DNA of 64,000 nucleotides, taken from NCBI RefSeq assembly GCF_001456025.1, contig NZ_LMTZ01000107.1, positions 150,082 through 214,081 on the forward strand. Reading direction: 5' to 3'. The translations under genes and the position numbers were made by a program. The notes below the pieces were generated by a model. The model was not told the origin of the DNA and did no database searches. It saw only the letters and a program-made list of their open reading frames with translations. Below are positions 1 to 8,382 of this stretch, one piece after another; within the stretch, counting starts at the first letter, position 1, and the number at the start of each line of letters is the position of its first letter. The stretch is from Mastigocoleus testarum BC008. GTDB lineage: Bacteria > Cyanobacteriota > Cyanobacteriia > Cyanobacteriales > Nostocaceae.

Positions 1-435
1 GGTGAAGATGGTCAAGATACCGTCAAAGGTGGGGACGGTAATGATACACTCTATGGAGGAAATGAAAACCCCGTTGGTGATTCAGCAAATGATACCCTAC
101 TGGGTGGAATTGGAGATGATGTTCTTGGTGGAGAACAAGGAAACGATTCATTAAATGGTGAAGCTGGCAATGATACATTAACTGGTGGGGCTGGTGCAGA
201 TAATTTTGTATTCAATTCCAGTTTAGACGGGATTGATACTATTACAGACTTTTCTAGTTCAGACGGAGATAAAATTCAGATTGTCTCTAGCTTTGGTGCA
301 ACTTCTACAAGTCAATTCACTTACAACAGTACTACAGGTGCTTTAAGCTTTAACCAGAATGGCAATGATACTCATTTTGCGACCTTGAATACCAATGCTG
401 GTTTGAATATTACCCAGGACATCATACTTGTATAA
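1..435 (+). CDS. RTX calcium-binding exoprotein, C-terminal part (5' truncated)
   Basis: Only the last 144 codons are in the window; the gene starts upstream. The visible part opens with glycine- and aspartate-rich RTX nonapeptides (GGDGNDTLYGG at residues 10-20, then GGIGDDVLGGE and GEAGNDTLTGG). In this family they bind calcium in a parallel beta-roll. The last 80 or so residues (FVFNSSLDGIDTITDF onward) resemble the tail that follows RTX repeats in type I-secreted proteins, where the uncleaved export signal lies. The protein is therefore probably exported to the medium or cell surface. Any catalytic or adhesive domain would be in the missing N-terminal part, so the function cannot be stated. 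Confidence 0.85.
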   Translation, partial: GEDGQDTVKGGDGNDTLYGGNENPVGDSANDTLLGGIGDDVLGGEQGNDSLNGEAGNDTLTGGAGADNFVFNSSLDGIDTITDFSSSDGDKIQIVSSFGATSTSQFTYNSTTGALSFNQNGNDTHFATLNTNAGLNITQDIILV

Positions 436-473
436 TCGATTTCAGATTCGATTGAAATAAAATAAGTTCTTAC

Positions 474-498
474 AAAGGTGGAGTAACCCACCTTTTTT
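474..498 (+). terminator. Rho-independent terminator of the RTX gene
   Basis: An 8-bp stem AAAGGTGG / CCACCTTT with a 6-nt loop is followed by a T-run, 38 nt after the RTX stop codon. The arms are also A-rich/T-rich, so it could serve the minus-strand EamA gene ending at 567 as well. Confidence 0.75.
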
Positions 499-566
499 AT
501 TCCTTGTCTGCTTAAGTAGCTGTAAAATCTAAGTAGTAATACATAAAGTTAACAAATTTAGGGACA

Positions 567-1472
567 TCATATATCTTGTTGTCTCGCCCCAACGATAGCT
601 AAAGCAACCCCAATCAGTAATACACCCGCACCAACAAATTCCAACACTCCTGGAACCTCTTGATAAATCAAATAACCAAGAAAGCTGGAACATATTGGCT
701 CAAACAAGATAGTCAATGCAACCAAAGTCGGCGAAATTGATCGCATCGCCCAATTGAAGCTAGTATGTCCTATCAGTTGGGGAAAAAGAGCCATTAACAA
801 AACATACAAGTAAAAAGTAATGGGGTGATCGATATAACCCGAATCGAATATCACAGGTAAAGGTAAAAGTATTACTGCTGCTGTTGTATACGCAACAGTC
901 ACGTATGCTCCAATGCTTAATCCTAGTTTTTGGGCTTCCCGTCCCCAGAGTAAATATAAACTTGCTGCACATGCTCCCATCAAAGCCAAAGCATTACCTA
1001 ACAATGCTTGACTAGTCGCAGTCTGGATTTGAAGATTTCCAAAACCGATCGCGATCGCACCAAAAACAGCGATTCCCACCCCAGTGACCGTAAGAAGAGA
1101 AGGTTTTTCTTTAAACCAAAGCCAAGAAAATAGAGTTACCCAAAGGGGGTTAGTTGCAACTAAAGTTGTAGAAGCAGTAATTGATGTGTAACTGAGGGAA
1201 GAAATCCAAGTTGCAAAATGTAAAGCGAGAAAAATTCCAGCAATTCCAGCATAGTAAATTGCTTGAGAATTAACCCGAAGCTCGGGAAATTTTCTTGCAG
1301 ATGGAAGCAGTATCAACGCAGCGATAGTTAATCGTGAAGCAGCAAGAACCAGACTAATTCCAGCACCAGAAGTCCCTGCAGCGTCAAACGCCAATCTGGT
1401 AAAAATTGCAGCAGTCGAAGCCGCACATACCCCAACACTAAGGACTAAACCAATCTTCCAATTTAAAACCAT
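567..1472 (-). CDS. EamA/DMT-family transporter
   Basis: A 301-residue integral membrane protein with about ten hydrophobic helices arranged as two EamA repeats (roughly residues 10-145 and 155-295). This is the usual size and layout of drug/metabolite-superfamily exporters. Typical features are the charged loop after helix 4 (WFKEKPSLLT) and the conserved end of repeat 2 (LFEPICSSFLGYLIYQE). Such proteins move amino acids, nucleobases or other small metabolites across the inner membrane; nothing here fixes the substrate. The gene is monocistronic, between an RTX gene on the other strand and a repeat-rich spacer shared with divergent trmJ. Confidence 0.88.
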   Translation of the reverse strand: MVLNWKIGLVLSVGVCAASTAAIFTRLAFDAAGTSGAGISLVLAASRLTIAALILLPSARKFPELRVNSQAIYYAGIAGIFLALHFATWISSLSYTSITASTTLVATNPLWVTLFSWLWFKEKPSLLTVTGVGIAVFGAIAIGFGNLQIQTATSQALLGNALALMGACAASLYLLWGREAQKLGLSIGAYVTVAYTTAAVILLPLPVIFDSGYIDHPITFYLYVLLMALFPQLIGHTSFNWAMRSISPTLVALTILFEPICSSFLGYLIYQEVPGVLEFVGAGVLLIGVALAIVGARQQDI

Positions 1473-1546
1473 TATTGATAGATTCTCAGTGTTGCCCCAT
1501 TCCAGTACCTGTGAATAATTTTACTACCCAAACTTATCTGTTATTT

Positions 1547-1750
1547 ATTAACTATTAACTGATAACTGTTAGCGCCTAGCAAAGCGTACCGGATCCGTAG
1601 GTAGCAGCTCCGTAGGTAGCGCAGCTATAGCTATAGGTATTGCGTGCGCGTTAGCGGCTAGCGGTAGCGTACCGTAGGTATTGCGGGACACGTAAGTGTA
1701 CACAGCGCATTAACTGATAACTGATAACTGTTAACTGTTGACTGATAACC
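1547..1750. repeat. STRR array interrupted by a GC-rich block
   Basis: Copies of a TAACTGA/TAACTGT heptamer lie at 1547-1570 and again at 1711-1750. Between them (about 1571-1710) sits a block of very different composition, rich in GTAGC, TAGCG and GCGC strings. Inside it a 12-mer TCCGTAGGTAGC occurs twice (1594-1605, 1609-1620). It looks like a repeat inserted into, or grown within, an STRR in the trmJ leader. Confidence 0.75.
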
Positions 1751-1766
1751 TCAAGGAGATTTCTAG

Positions 1767-2669
1767 ATGACGGTAACTGGAGTAAAAATTATTTTGGTAG
1801 AACCTGCAGGTCCCATGAATGTAGGTTCTGTGGCGCGGGTAATGAAAAATTTCTGTTTAAATCAATTAGTTTTGGTTAATCCCAAATGCGATTATCTAGG
1901 AGAGGAAGCACTGAGAATGGCAGTTCACGCAAAAGATGTTTTGCAAACAGCCGAAGTAGTTAACACTTTACCTGAGGGATTAAAAGGATGCAAACGTGCG
2001 ATCGCCACAACTGCTAGAAGTCGAGATTGGGAAATACCCTTAGAACCACCCCGCATCGCCTTACCTTGGTTACTTGAAGAAATCGGACAACCATCCGCAT
2101 TAATTTTTGGTCCAGAAGACAGGGGACTGAGTAATGAAGAATTAAACTACGCTCAGCGATTTATGCGCATTCCCACAAATCCAGAATATGCTTCCTTAAA
2201 TTTAGCAACGAGTGTAGGTATCTGTTGTTATGAATTGGCAACAATTTCAGGAATTTTTTTAGATTCTAAGGTGGACAATTCAGAATATAAAGTAGAAAAT
2301 CATTATAAAATACAACCACAGATAGAAGCGAAAACACAAGAAAACACCAATAACACCTTTGAAAAACCCCTAGAAACATTATCAGTTAATCATTCGGAGT
2401 ATGACATCGCACCTTTAGACGTTGTCGAAGGTTATTACCAACAGCTAGAATCTGTACTATTAACAATTAGTTACCTATATCCCCATACAGTAGCTAGTCG
2501 GATGGAGAAATTCCGTCAAATGTATAATCGCGCCCAACTGCGAACAAAAGAAGTAGCTATGCTACGGGGGGTTCTGCGTCAAACCTTATGGGCGCTATCA
2601 AATCACGAATTGCTAGATATTTCCAATCAAGCAAATTCCAGCCAAGCAAGTGAACGTGAAAACTTGTAA
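1767..2669 (+). CDS. trmJ: tRNA/rRNA 2'-O-methyltransferase, TrmJ/SpoU family
   Basis: A SPOUT-class RNA methyltransferase of 300 residues. The three knot motifs are plain: an N-terminal Asn/Arg motif (NVGSVARVMKNF, about residues 18-29), IFGPEDRGLSNEEL in the middle and ASLNLATSVGICCYEL near residue 150. The last builds the trefoil-knot S-adenosylmethionine site. TrmJ proteins methylate the 2'-OH of nucleotide 32 in tRNAs. The C-terminal third carries the dimerisation helices typical of TrmJ, after a low-complexity linker (about residues 170-215) that is longer than usual. The start is set by AAGGAG at 1753-1758, eight bases before the ATG. Member of the family is certain; tRNA-32 specificity is inferred. 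Confidence 0.88.
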   Translation: MTVTGVKIILVEPAGPMNVGSVARVMKNFCLNQLVLVNPKCDYLGEEALRMAVHAKDVLQTAEVVNTLPEGLKGCKRAIATTARSRDWEIPLEPPRIALPWLLEEIGQPSALIFGPEDRGLSNEELNYAQRFMRIPTNPEYASLNLATSVGICCYELATISGIFLDSKVDNSEYKVENHYKIQPQIEAKTQENTNNTFEKPLETLSVNHSEYDIAPLDVVEGYYQQLESVLLTISYLYPHTVASRMEKFRQMYNRAQLRTKEVAMLRGVLRQTLWALSNHELLDISNQANSSQASERENL

Positions 2670-2867
2670 ATCATTATCCAAGATGTACGGGATTATCCTG
2701 CACAATAATGATTTATGACTTACACTAAACACGGAAACGCTATAACAGTGGCAGTTATCAAGCTCTAAGTCGGGGTGCTTTGGAAGTAGGTTAAGTTTTC
2801 GGAAGTTAGTACGGGAGAATTCGAACGTACGCGAGAGTTCTACTTGAGTAACTCAAAAGGAGTAGCG

Positions 2868-4481
2868 GTGTCAGAGTCAATTGACAAGTTCACAGCTTTT
2901 CCACGGCGTCAACCTAGCAACCGCCGTCAGTTTCCTAGTATAGAAAAAAAAGTGGCAAATAATTCAGGAAAATCTCGTAGAAAGCAACCGCCAACCTCAA
3001 GGGGAGGTGCATTGGCGCGTCCTCTCGCCAAGCATTCTGCCGCGAAAGGCGTTCCTGTTAAACGTGTAAAAACAAGGGTACCCGTCGCGAAGTCTAAGGG
3101 TAATCCGCCCAGAAGAATTCCTCCTTCTCAGGTTCATACGGCAAATTCCCGCAGTGCTGTTCCTGCAAGGGCTAAACCTAAAGCAGCTAACGCCCAAGCG
3201 GTGAAGTTAAAGCGGGTACGCAAACAGCCATTACCAGGGAAGAGGATTACAATGTCTCGCCGGACGCGCTTAAAGCCGATGGCTAGAACAATTCTGTACG
3301 CCTTGCGACTGTTAATCGTTGGAGTTGGTATTGGTGCAATAGTGGGTACTGCATTGTCAATGTTTGACCCGGCGACCAGAATCAATTCTGCAACCTCATC
3401 TTCTGAGGCTAAAGTCGGACAAAATCAATCTCAATCTAATTTAGATCCAGGAAATCTCGTACTCACCCAAGAGATTGCTCCTTTAAAAGCTAGCTTGCAA
3501 AGTATGGCGAATCAGAATCCTAGTATTCGTCCAGGAGTATATTTAATCGATTTGGATGATGGGCGCTATGTAAATGTGAACGCCACACTTAGTTTCCCCG
3601 CTGCAAGTACAATTAAAATCCCTATTTTAGTTGCCTTTTTCCAGGATGTAGATAATGGCAAAATCCGCCTCAATGAGGTTTTGACCATGGAAAAAGATGA
3701 TATGGTCGGTGGTTCTGGAGATATGCGCAACCAACCAGCAGGGACCACATATAAAGCATTGGAAGTTGCTGATAAGATGATGACTATCAGTGACAATACA
3801 GCTACTAACATGTTGATAAAGCGTATGGGAGGTATGCAGGCGCTCAATCAACGTTTTCGTCGTTGGGGTTTGACTCACACAGCACTTCGCAATCCACTTC
3901 CAGATATTGAAGGGACAAACACCACATCACCCAAAGACTTAGGAGATGTGATGGCGATGGTAAGTCGGGGTCGTTTGGTAAGTATGCAATCACGCGATCG
4001 CATTTTGGCAATTATGCGACAAAATACCAGAAGGCATTTATTACCTACAGGTTTGGGAGAAGGAGCAACAATTGCCAATAAGACGGGATATATCGGTAAA
4101 ATGTTGGGAGACGCCGGTTTAGTCGATCTAGTAACCGGTAAGCGTTATACCATCGCCGTGATGGTAGAGCGAAAGGTTAAAGATGACCCCAGTGCAGAAA
4201 AGTTTATTAAATCTGCTTCCCGTCAGGCTTTTGAAGAATTAAGTAAGCCTAATAATCTTCCAAACCAAAGTAATCGAAGCGGAAATAGTCCACCGGTTAA
4301 CCCCATGCAACAGAGAGGGATGACTACTCCCACATATCCGACTAATAGGGGTAACGTGCCTATGAATACTTATAGTTCGCCAGTGACGTCACCAGTTCAC
4401 ACCAGGTTTGGAAGAAATTATCCCCCAAATCAGTATCAACAGCCAGCCAATCAGCAGTATCATTATCCATATCAGAGATAA
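2868..4481 (+). CDS. Class A beta-lactamase-like serine hydrolase, membrane anchored
   Basis: Serine hydrolase of the penicillin-recognising fold. From the chosen start the motifs are SxxK at Ser247 (STIK), SDN at Ser308 and KTG at Lys405, in the order and spacing of class A beta-lactamases. Before the catalytic domain comes about 140 residues of basic, Pro/Arg/Lys-rich sequence and one transmembrane helix (about residues 140-165). After it is a Pro/Asn/Gln-rich tail. The enzyme is therefore probably anchored with its domain in the periplasm, acting on peptidoglycan or beta-lactams. The GTG at 2868 has AAGGAG at 2857-2862, five bases upstream. A TTG at 2844 would add eight residues but has no ribosome site. 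Whether it hydrolyses antibiotics or is a cell-wall enzyme cannot be told. Confidence 0.85.
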   Translation: MSESIDKFTAFPRRQPSNRRQFPSIEKKVANNSGKSRRKQPPTSRGGALARPLAKHSAAKGVPVKRVKTRVPVAKSKGNPPRRIPPSQVHTANSRSAVPARAKPKAANAQAVKLKRVRKQPLPGKRITMSRRTRLKPMARTILYALRLLIVGVGIGAIVGTALSMFDPATRINSATSSSEAKVGQNQSQSNLDPGNLVLTQEIAPLKASLQSMANQNPSIRPGVYLIDLDDGRYVNVNATLSFPAASTIKIPILVAFFQDVDNGKIRLNEVLTMEKDDMVGGSGDMRNQPAGTTYKALEVADKMMTISDNTATNMLIKRMGGMQALNQRFRRWGLTHTALRNPLPDIEGTNTTSPKDLGDVMAMVSRGRLVSMQSRDRILAIMRQNTRRHLLPTGLGEGATIANKTGYIGKMLGDAGLVDLVTGKRYTIAVMVERKVKDDPSAEKFIKSASRQAFEELSKPNNLPNQSNRSGNSPPVNPMQQRGMTTPTYPTNRGNVPMNTYSSPVTSPVHTRFGRNYPPNQYQQPANQQYHYPYQR

Positions 4482-4498
4482 TATTCTTCGTATAAATC

Positions 4499-4885
4499 AT
4501 GGCATCTAATAATCCTTCAATTCAGTTTTTTGCTGGCATAAAAGAAGAGCTGGATAACGTTAGTCTGCGGAGAAATACCCGTTCTGGGAACCGCGTTATT
4601 GTAATGACTTTTAATAAATTGAAAGCGATAGAAGGTGCAAATAGTTTTACTAAGCAATCTTTAAATTCCATGCTTTTAACTGACGAAGAAGGTGATATTA
4701 GCGTTACACCTTCTTCAACTCGATTTATTTTTGGTGGGGATGAAGGGGATGAGTTAAGGAAAGTAGAGTGCAAGGTTGAAATCGAACATGAGGATCATTG
4801 GGAACGTTTTATGCGTTTCATGCATCGTTATGCAGAGCAAAATGGGATGGAGTATGGAGAAAAATCCCAATCCACTGATGCTTGA
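4499..4885 (+). CDS. psb28: Photosystem II assembly factor, Psb28 family
   Basis: A 128-residue soluble protein matching the Psb28 (Psb13/Ycf79) fold. It has the N-terminal SIQFFAGIKEEL strand, the central LLTDEEGDISV segment and the highly typical end HWERFMRFMHRYAEQNGMEY. Psb28 binds the cytoplasmic face of photosystem II intermediates during assembly and repair. The middle (RRNTRSGNRVIVMTF) is more diverged than in canonical Psb28-1, so this may be the Psb28-2 paralogue. It starts 17 bp after the beta-lactamase-like gene on the same strand and may be cotranscribed with it. The family is recognised with good confidence; which paralogue it is remains open. Confidence 0.8.
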   Translation: MASNNPSIQFFAGIKEELDNVSLRRNTRSGNRVIVMTFNKLKAIEGANSFTKQSLNSMLLTDEEGDISVTPSSTRFIFGGDEGDELRKVECKVEIEHEDHWERFMRFMHRYAEQNGMEYGEKSQSTDA

Positions 4886-4940
4886 TGGTAGTTATTTAAC
4901 TTGATATACATCCGCAACTTTTTCAAGTGAATAAATCACG

Positions 4941-4988
4941 TGTAGAGACGTACCATGGTACGTCTCTACAAGATGGTACGTCTCTACA
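4941..4988. repeat. Palindromic interspersed repeat
   Basis: A perfect 30-nt palindrome (4941-4970, each arm TGTAGAGACGTACCA or its complement) is followed after 3 nt by a third copy of the right arm (TGGTACGTCTCTACA, 4974-4988). It lies downstream of psb28 and would form a very stable hairpin. Small palindromes of this kind are dispersed through cyanobacterial genomes; it may also act as a transcript end. Confidence 0.85.
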
Positions 4989-5050
4989 AATATTTTATGT
5001 TTGACACGTAATTCAATTATATAAAAACAGTTATTACCAATAACGGTTAT

Positions 5051-6406
5051 TTATTTTTTTACTAAGATATATGCTTTTGCATATGTTGGTAATCTGCGAT
5101 TATTTTCGTTAAATTTTTGTCTATTGGGAAAGATTCCGGCGAGAAAATCTAATTGATAAAGATTGGGTAGGAAAGCGCCACCTGTATCTGCTAAAACTCC
5201 CATTTTCAATCTTCTGCGACCGCCTTTATTGTACTCTAAAACAATAATTTTACCTAAACCAACGTTTAAGACATCTCCAGCGAAGGTGACTCCCGGTTTA
5301 ACAGATATTTTTGCATTTATCTCATGACCGTAACCTTTGATTGCATCAACTTGTCTGAAATACCAATAACGTTTTTGTGCTCTTCTTTTTAACCCTTTGA
5401 CATAAGGAATTCCATTATTTCGATCTACATTGAAAAATGCTTGAGAACCGTCAGGAAAATTAATCAGGATTGTACCTTGCATTAATGCTTCTTCTAAACC
5501 TTCTCGGGTAAGATAAGCAAGGGGTTCAACCTTACCAAATTCTTTTCCACCGCGCTCATAAATTCCTGATAAAACCTGTTGCTTAGTATATTTTTTATAA
5601 AATTTATCTGTAGCTAACTCGTCCTTGAGACTGTAAATTGGCGTATTATAAGTAGAAGTTTTTCTTCGAGAACCGGAATGGGAAAAAACAGCATATTTGG
5701 TGATTCTTAAATTTTTTCTCCGCAGATTTTTAGGATTATATGCAGACCATTTAATTACTCTGAAGTGTTTGTTAATAAAATTGGGATCCTGTAAGCGGGT
5801 TGGTCTACCATTAGCAATATCTTGGCGTAATGTTGCAATCATAAAATCCAAAGTTTTGAGAACATCCGGTATCGTTACACCTTGGGTTCCCAGTATTCCG
5901 GTTCTCTGCACATCTGGGTCTGCATCACTATGTTCTTGGAAATATTTTCTGGTGTTTAGCAGAACTGTTAATAGGTCTGATTGATTTAGATCGACTTTAG
6001 TTCTGGGTAGTTTTCCGGTTCTAAAAACGCGATCGCCATTAATCTTAAATTTATTTCTTTTTAATTCATCAATTACTTGGTAAGTTTTTGATAATGATTT
6101 TTGTTGCGCTGTATCTTTCTCTTGTTGATTACTATTGATTGTAGATACTGGGTTAACAGTTAAACTGTTTTGATAATTTGCAGCTAACTGTAGTGAAGTT
6201 TTTGTTTCAGTGACTGAATTTTGATTTTTTAGTTGATTTTTATTTTTTGTTTGAAGTTGACTTTGAGCGTAGGAAATACTTTGGGAACGAGTACGTAAAT
6301 AACTTCCGGTTAAAGTAACCCCAAATAAAGCAGCAAAAGCGACACCTAAGCAAAGTTTTTGATTGGAGAATATACCCATAAGATAAAAATCAATATTCAG
6401 TGACAT
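5051..6406 (-). CDS. Exported protein with a C-terminal 3D/MltA-like barrel
   Basis: A 451-residue protein with an N-terminal membrane/signal segment (about residues 18-35), then a Ser/Gln/Asn-rich linker to about residue 110. The rest is a folded region. The last 100 residues (GVTFAGDVLNVGLGKIIVLE, then MGVLADTGGAFLPN, then LDFLAGIF) resemble the double-psi barrel of MltA lytic transglycosylases and 3D-domain proteins, with the Asp of ADTGGAF in the place of a catalytic Asp. A murein-acting periplasmic role would fit but rests on motif resemblance only. A Met at residue 10 (6379) is an alternative start; neither has a clear ribosome site. Confidence 0.6.
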   Translation of the reverse strand: MSLNIDFYLMGIFSNQKLCLGVAFAALFGVTLTGSYLRTRSQSISYAQSQLQTKNKNQLKNQNSVTETKTSLQLAANYQNSLTVNPVSTINSNQQEKDTAQQKSLSKTYQVIDELKRNKFKINGDRVFRTGKLPRTKVDLNQSDLLTVLLNTRKYFQEHSDADPDVQRTGILGTQGVTIPDVLKTLDFMIATLRQDIANGRPTRLQDPNFINKHFRVIKWSAYNPKNLRRKNLRITKYAVFSHSGSRRKTSTYNTPIYSLKDELATDKFYKKYTKQQVLSGIYERGGKEFGKVEPLAYLTREGLEEALMQGTILINFPDGSQAFFNVDRNNGIPYVKGLKRRAQKRYWYFRQVDAIKGYGHEINAKISVKPGVTFAGDVLNVGLGKIIVLEYNKGGRRRLKMGVLADTGGAFLPNLYQLDFLAGIFPNRQKFNENNRRLPTYAKAYILVKK

Positions 6407-7123
6407 TTATATTGATTTTGCACTAAGAAAAGATGTTCCGTACAATTAATTTAGGACAAAATTAGAAGTCAAGAGTTAGGGGTCAGGAGTCAGAAGTCAG
6501 AATTATGCGCAATACTTACAGTACGCTTACGCTAGGTCGCGCATGTGTTAAAGCCTCGCTACCGCTAACGCAGCGCTAACAAAAGTCGGGAGAGGAGGTA
6601 AATTGAAGGATTTTAATAAAAGTAAAGCACTAGAGGGGAGTACTTGATATAATAATTTTTATATATTTTGTAGTTCTACGCGATCAAATCTGGAACTCTA
6701 AAGCTTTGAATCTTTTGTGAATCGAAAATATCTAACTTCATATTATCAATATGACTTTTGTCATGGATTTTTATGACTCTATTCAGCATTAAAGTCCGAT
6801 TTACGCTGCTAAAATTCATGTGTATTGCGTATAATACTTGGCTCAATGACTCAAATACAATTTGGATACACTTAAAATTCGATATACTCAGAATTCGATA
6901 TATTTAGAATTTGATTTTTTATAATCTGCTTTCCTTGTTGTTTCTATATATCTGCAAGAGTAATACTCTAAAACAGATTATCGTCAAAATAGTATTCTTT
7001 TTGTTTTAATATCTTTTTCCAAATTTTTTGTTCATTTGACTTCTTTGTCGATACAACTCGAAATTGACCTACTGTAAAACTCAAGAAATATTTAACTCTA
7101 AACCTATTGGGAACTGATTTATT
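6407..7123. other. 717-bp AT-rich spacer with degenerate repeats
   Basis: No supported gene. Positions 6466-6502 hold degenerate GTCAGAA/GTCAGGA heptamers, followed by a GC-rich patch at 6505-6575 similar in style to the block at 1571-1710. At 6874-6917 an imperfect AATTCGATATA(C/T)T(C/T)AG unit is repeated three times. The last 120 bp should contain the promoter of the devB gene at 7124, but I found no GTAN8TAC NtcA box there. Confidence 0.55.
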
Positions 7124-8329
7124 ATGTTTCAGCCACAAAATGGAGTTCGCCAAAAGGCATCTATTATTTTTTGGCGGTATATTATTCGTTATACGTTTAT
7201 TTTTGTTTTTCTCAGTCTATCTACAGCCTGTGCTTCCCTGCAAGCACAAAATAATAAACCTGAAACTTCTACGCAAACAGAAATTCCAACTTCCAGTAGG
7301 GTTGTAGCCCTCGGTAGAATTATACCTGAGGGAGATGTAATTAAAATTTCCGTGGTCAATGCGCGGGATAGTCGCGTAAATCAAATTCTTGTCAAAGAAG
7401 GTGATTTTGTCAAACCGAATCAATTAATAGCGGTTTTGCAAGGAACAGAAAGAGCCGAACAGCAGTTGCGAGAAGCAAAAGCCAATGTAGCGATTAAACG
7501 GGCTAGATTGCTGAAAATTCGTCAAGGAGATGCAAAAGTAGGAGAATTAGCTGCTCAAAGAGCAGCGATCGCAGAGTTGGAAGCTAGATTGCGATCAGAA
7601 ACAAGACAAAAAGCAGCTTTAGTTGCTCAAGCAGAAGCTACTTTGCGTAACACTAAAATCAAATATGAGCGCAATCACGTGTTAACTAAAGAAGGAGCAC
7701 TCCAACAAGCTGAACTAGATAACGCTACAGAAGAATACAAGAGAGCACAAGCTAGTATTTCCCAAAGTAAAGCAGATTTAGAAAATACTACGTCAACTCT
7801 AGAAGCAAAATTAACAAAAGAAAAAGCAAATTTACGTAGGTTAAAAGAAGTTCGTCCTGTGGATGTAGAAATAGCTAAGGCTGAATTAGAACAAGCCTTA
7901 ATTCAAGTAGAACAACGCAAAGCTGAATTGGATGATACACAAGCAAGAGCACCAATTGGCGGACAAATTTTACGAATTAATACCCGGGTTGGAGAACAGG
8001 TAAATACCGAGCAGGGTATTGCAGAACTCGGACAAACCAAGCAGATGTATGTAGTTGCGGAGGTTTATGAAACCGATATTATTCGGGTAAGAAAGGGACA
8101 AACAGCCACTATTAATAGTGAATACGGTGGGTTTAAAGGAGAAATCAAAGGTAAGGTAGACCAGATTGGCTTACAAATTGGTAAAACTCGCCTCAATCAA
8201 GATAAAACAAACCCAAATACTGATGTTAACGCTCGAGTAGTGGAAGTTAAAATTCGTGTCAATCCTGAAGATAATCCCAAAGTCTCGGCTTTAACAGGAA
8301 TGCAAGTCCGCGTCAAAATTGATGTTTAA
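7124..8329 (+). CDS. devB: DevB-type periplasmic adaptor (HlyD/MFP) of an ABC exporter
   Basis: Membrane-fusion subunit of a DevBCA tripartite exporter, 401 residues. After an N-terminal hydrophobic segment (about residues 19-40, ending in a Cys that could be a weak lipobox) comes the first lipoyl half (VNQILVKEGDFVKPNQLIAV). A long alpha-hairpin (about 105-265) and the second lipoyl half (ARAPIGGQILRINTRVGEQV) follow, then a beta-barrel domain. It links the inner-membrane pump DevC/DevA to a TolC-like outer-membrane channel. In Anabaena the founding DevBCA exports heterocyst envelope glycolipids; genomes of the group carry several paralogues, so the substrate here is unknown. First gene of devB-devC-devA. 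Confidence 0.88.
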   Translation: MFQPQNGVRQKASIIFWRYIIRYTFIFVFLSLSTACASLQAQNNKPETSTQTEIPTSSRVVALGRIIPEGDVIKISVVNARDSRVNQILVKEGDFVKPNQLIAVLQGTERAEQQLREAKANVAIKRARLLKIRQGDAKVGELAAQRAAIAELEARLRSETRQKAALVAQAEATLRNTKIKYERNHVLTKEGALQQAELDNATEEYKRAQASISQSKADLENTTSTLEAKLTKEKANLRRLKEVRPVDVEIAKAELEQALIQVEQRKAELDDTQARAPIGGQILRINTRVGEQVNTEQGIAELGQTKQMYVVAEVYETDIIRVRKGQTATINSEYGGFKGEIKGKVDQIGLQIGKTRLNQDKTNPNTDVNARVVEVKIRVNPEDNPKVSALTGMQVRVKIDV

Positions 8330-8340
8330 CTTATTATTCC

Positions 8341-8374
8341 TCCAATTACCAATTACCCATTACCAATTACCAAT
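8341..8374. repeat. STRR between devB and devC
   Basis: About five copies of the heptamer CCAATTA (with one CCATTA variant) fill most of the 53-nt gap between devB and devC. No terminator is seen, so the operon is probably read through. Confidence 0.8.
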
Positions 8375-8382
8375 GACAAAAT

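Noticed and set aside
6650..7123. NtcA box (GTAN8TAC) upstream of the first devB
   Set aside because: I looked for it because devBCA is nitrogen-regulated in Anabaena, but found no match with correct spacing.
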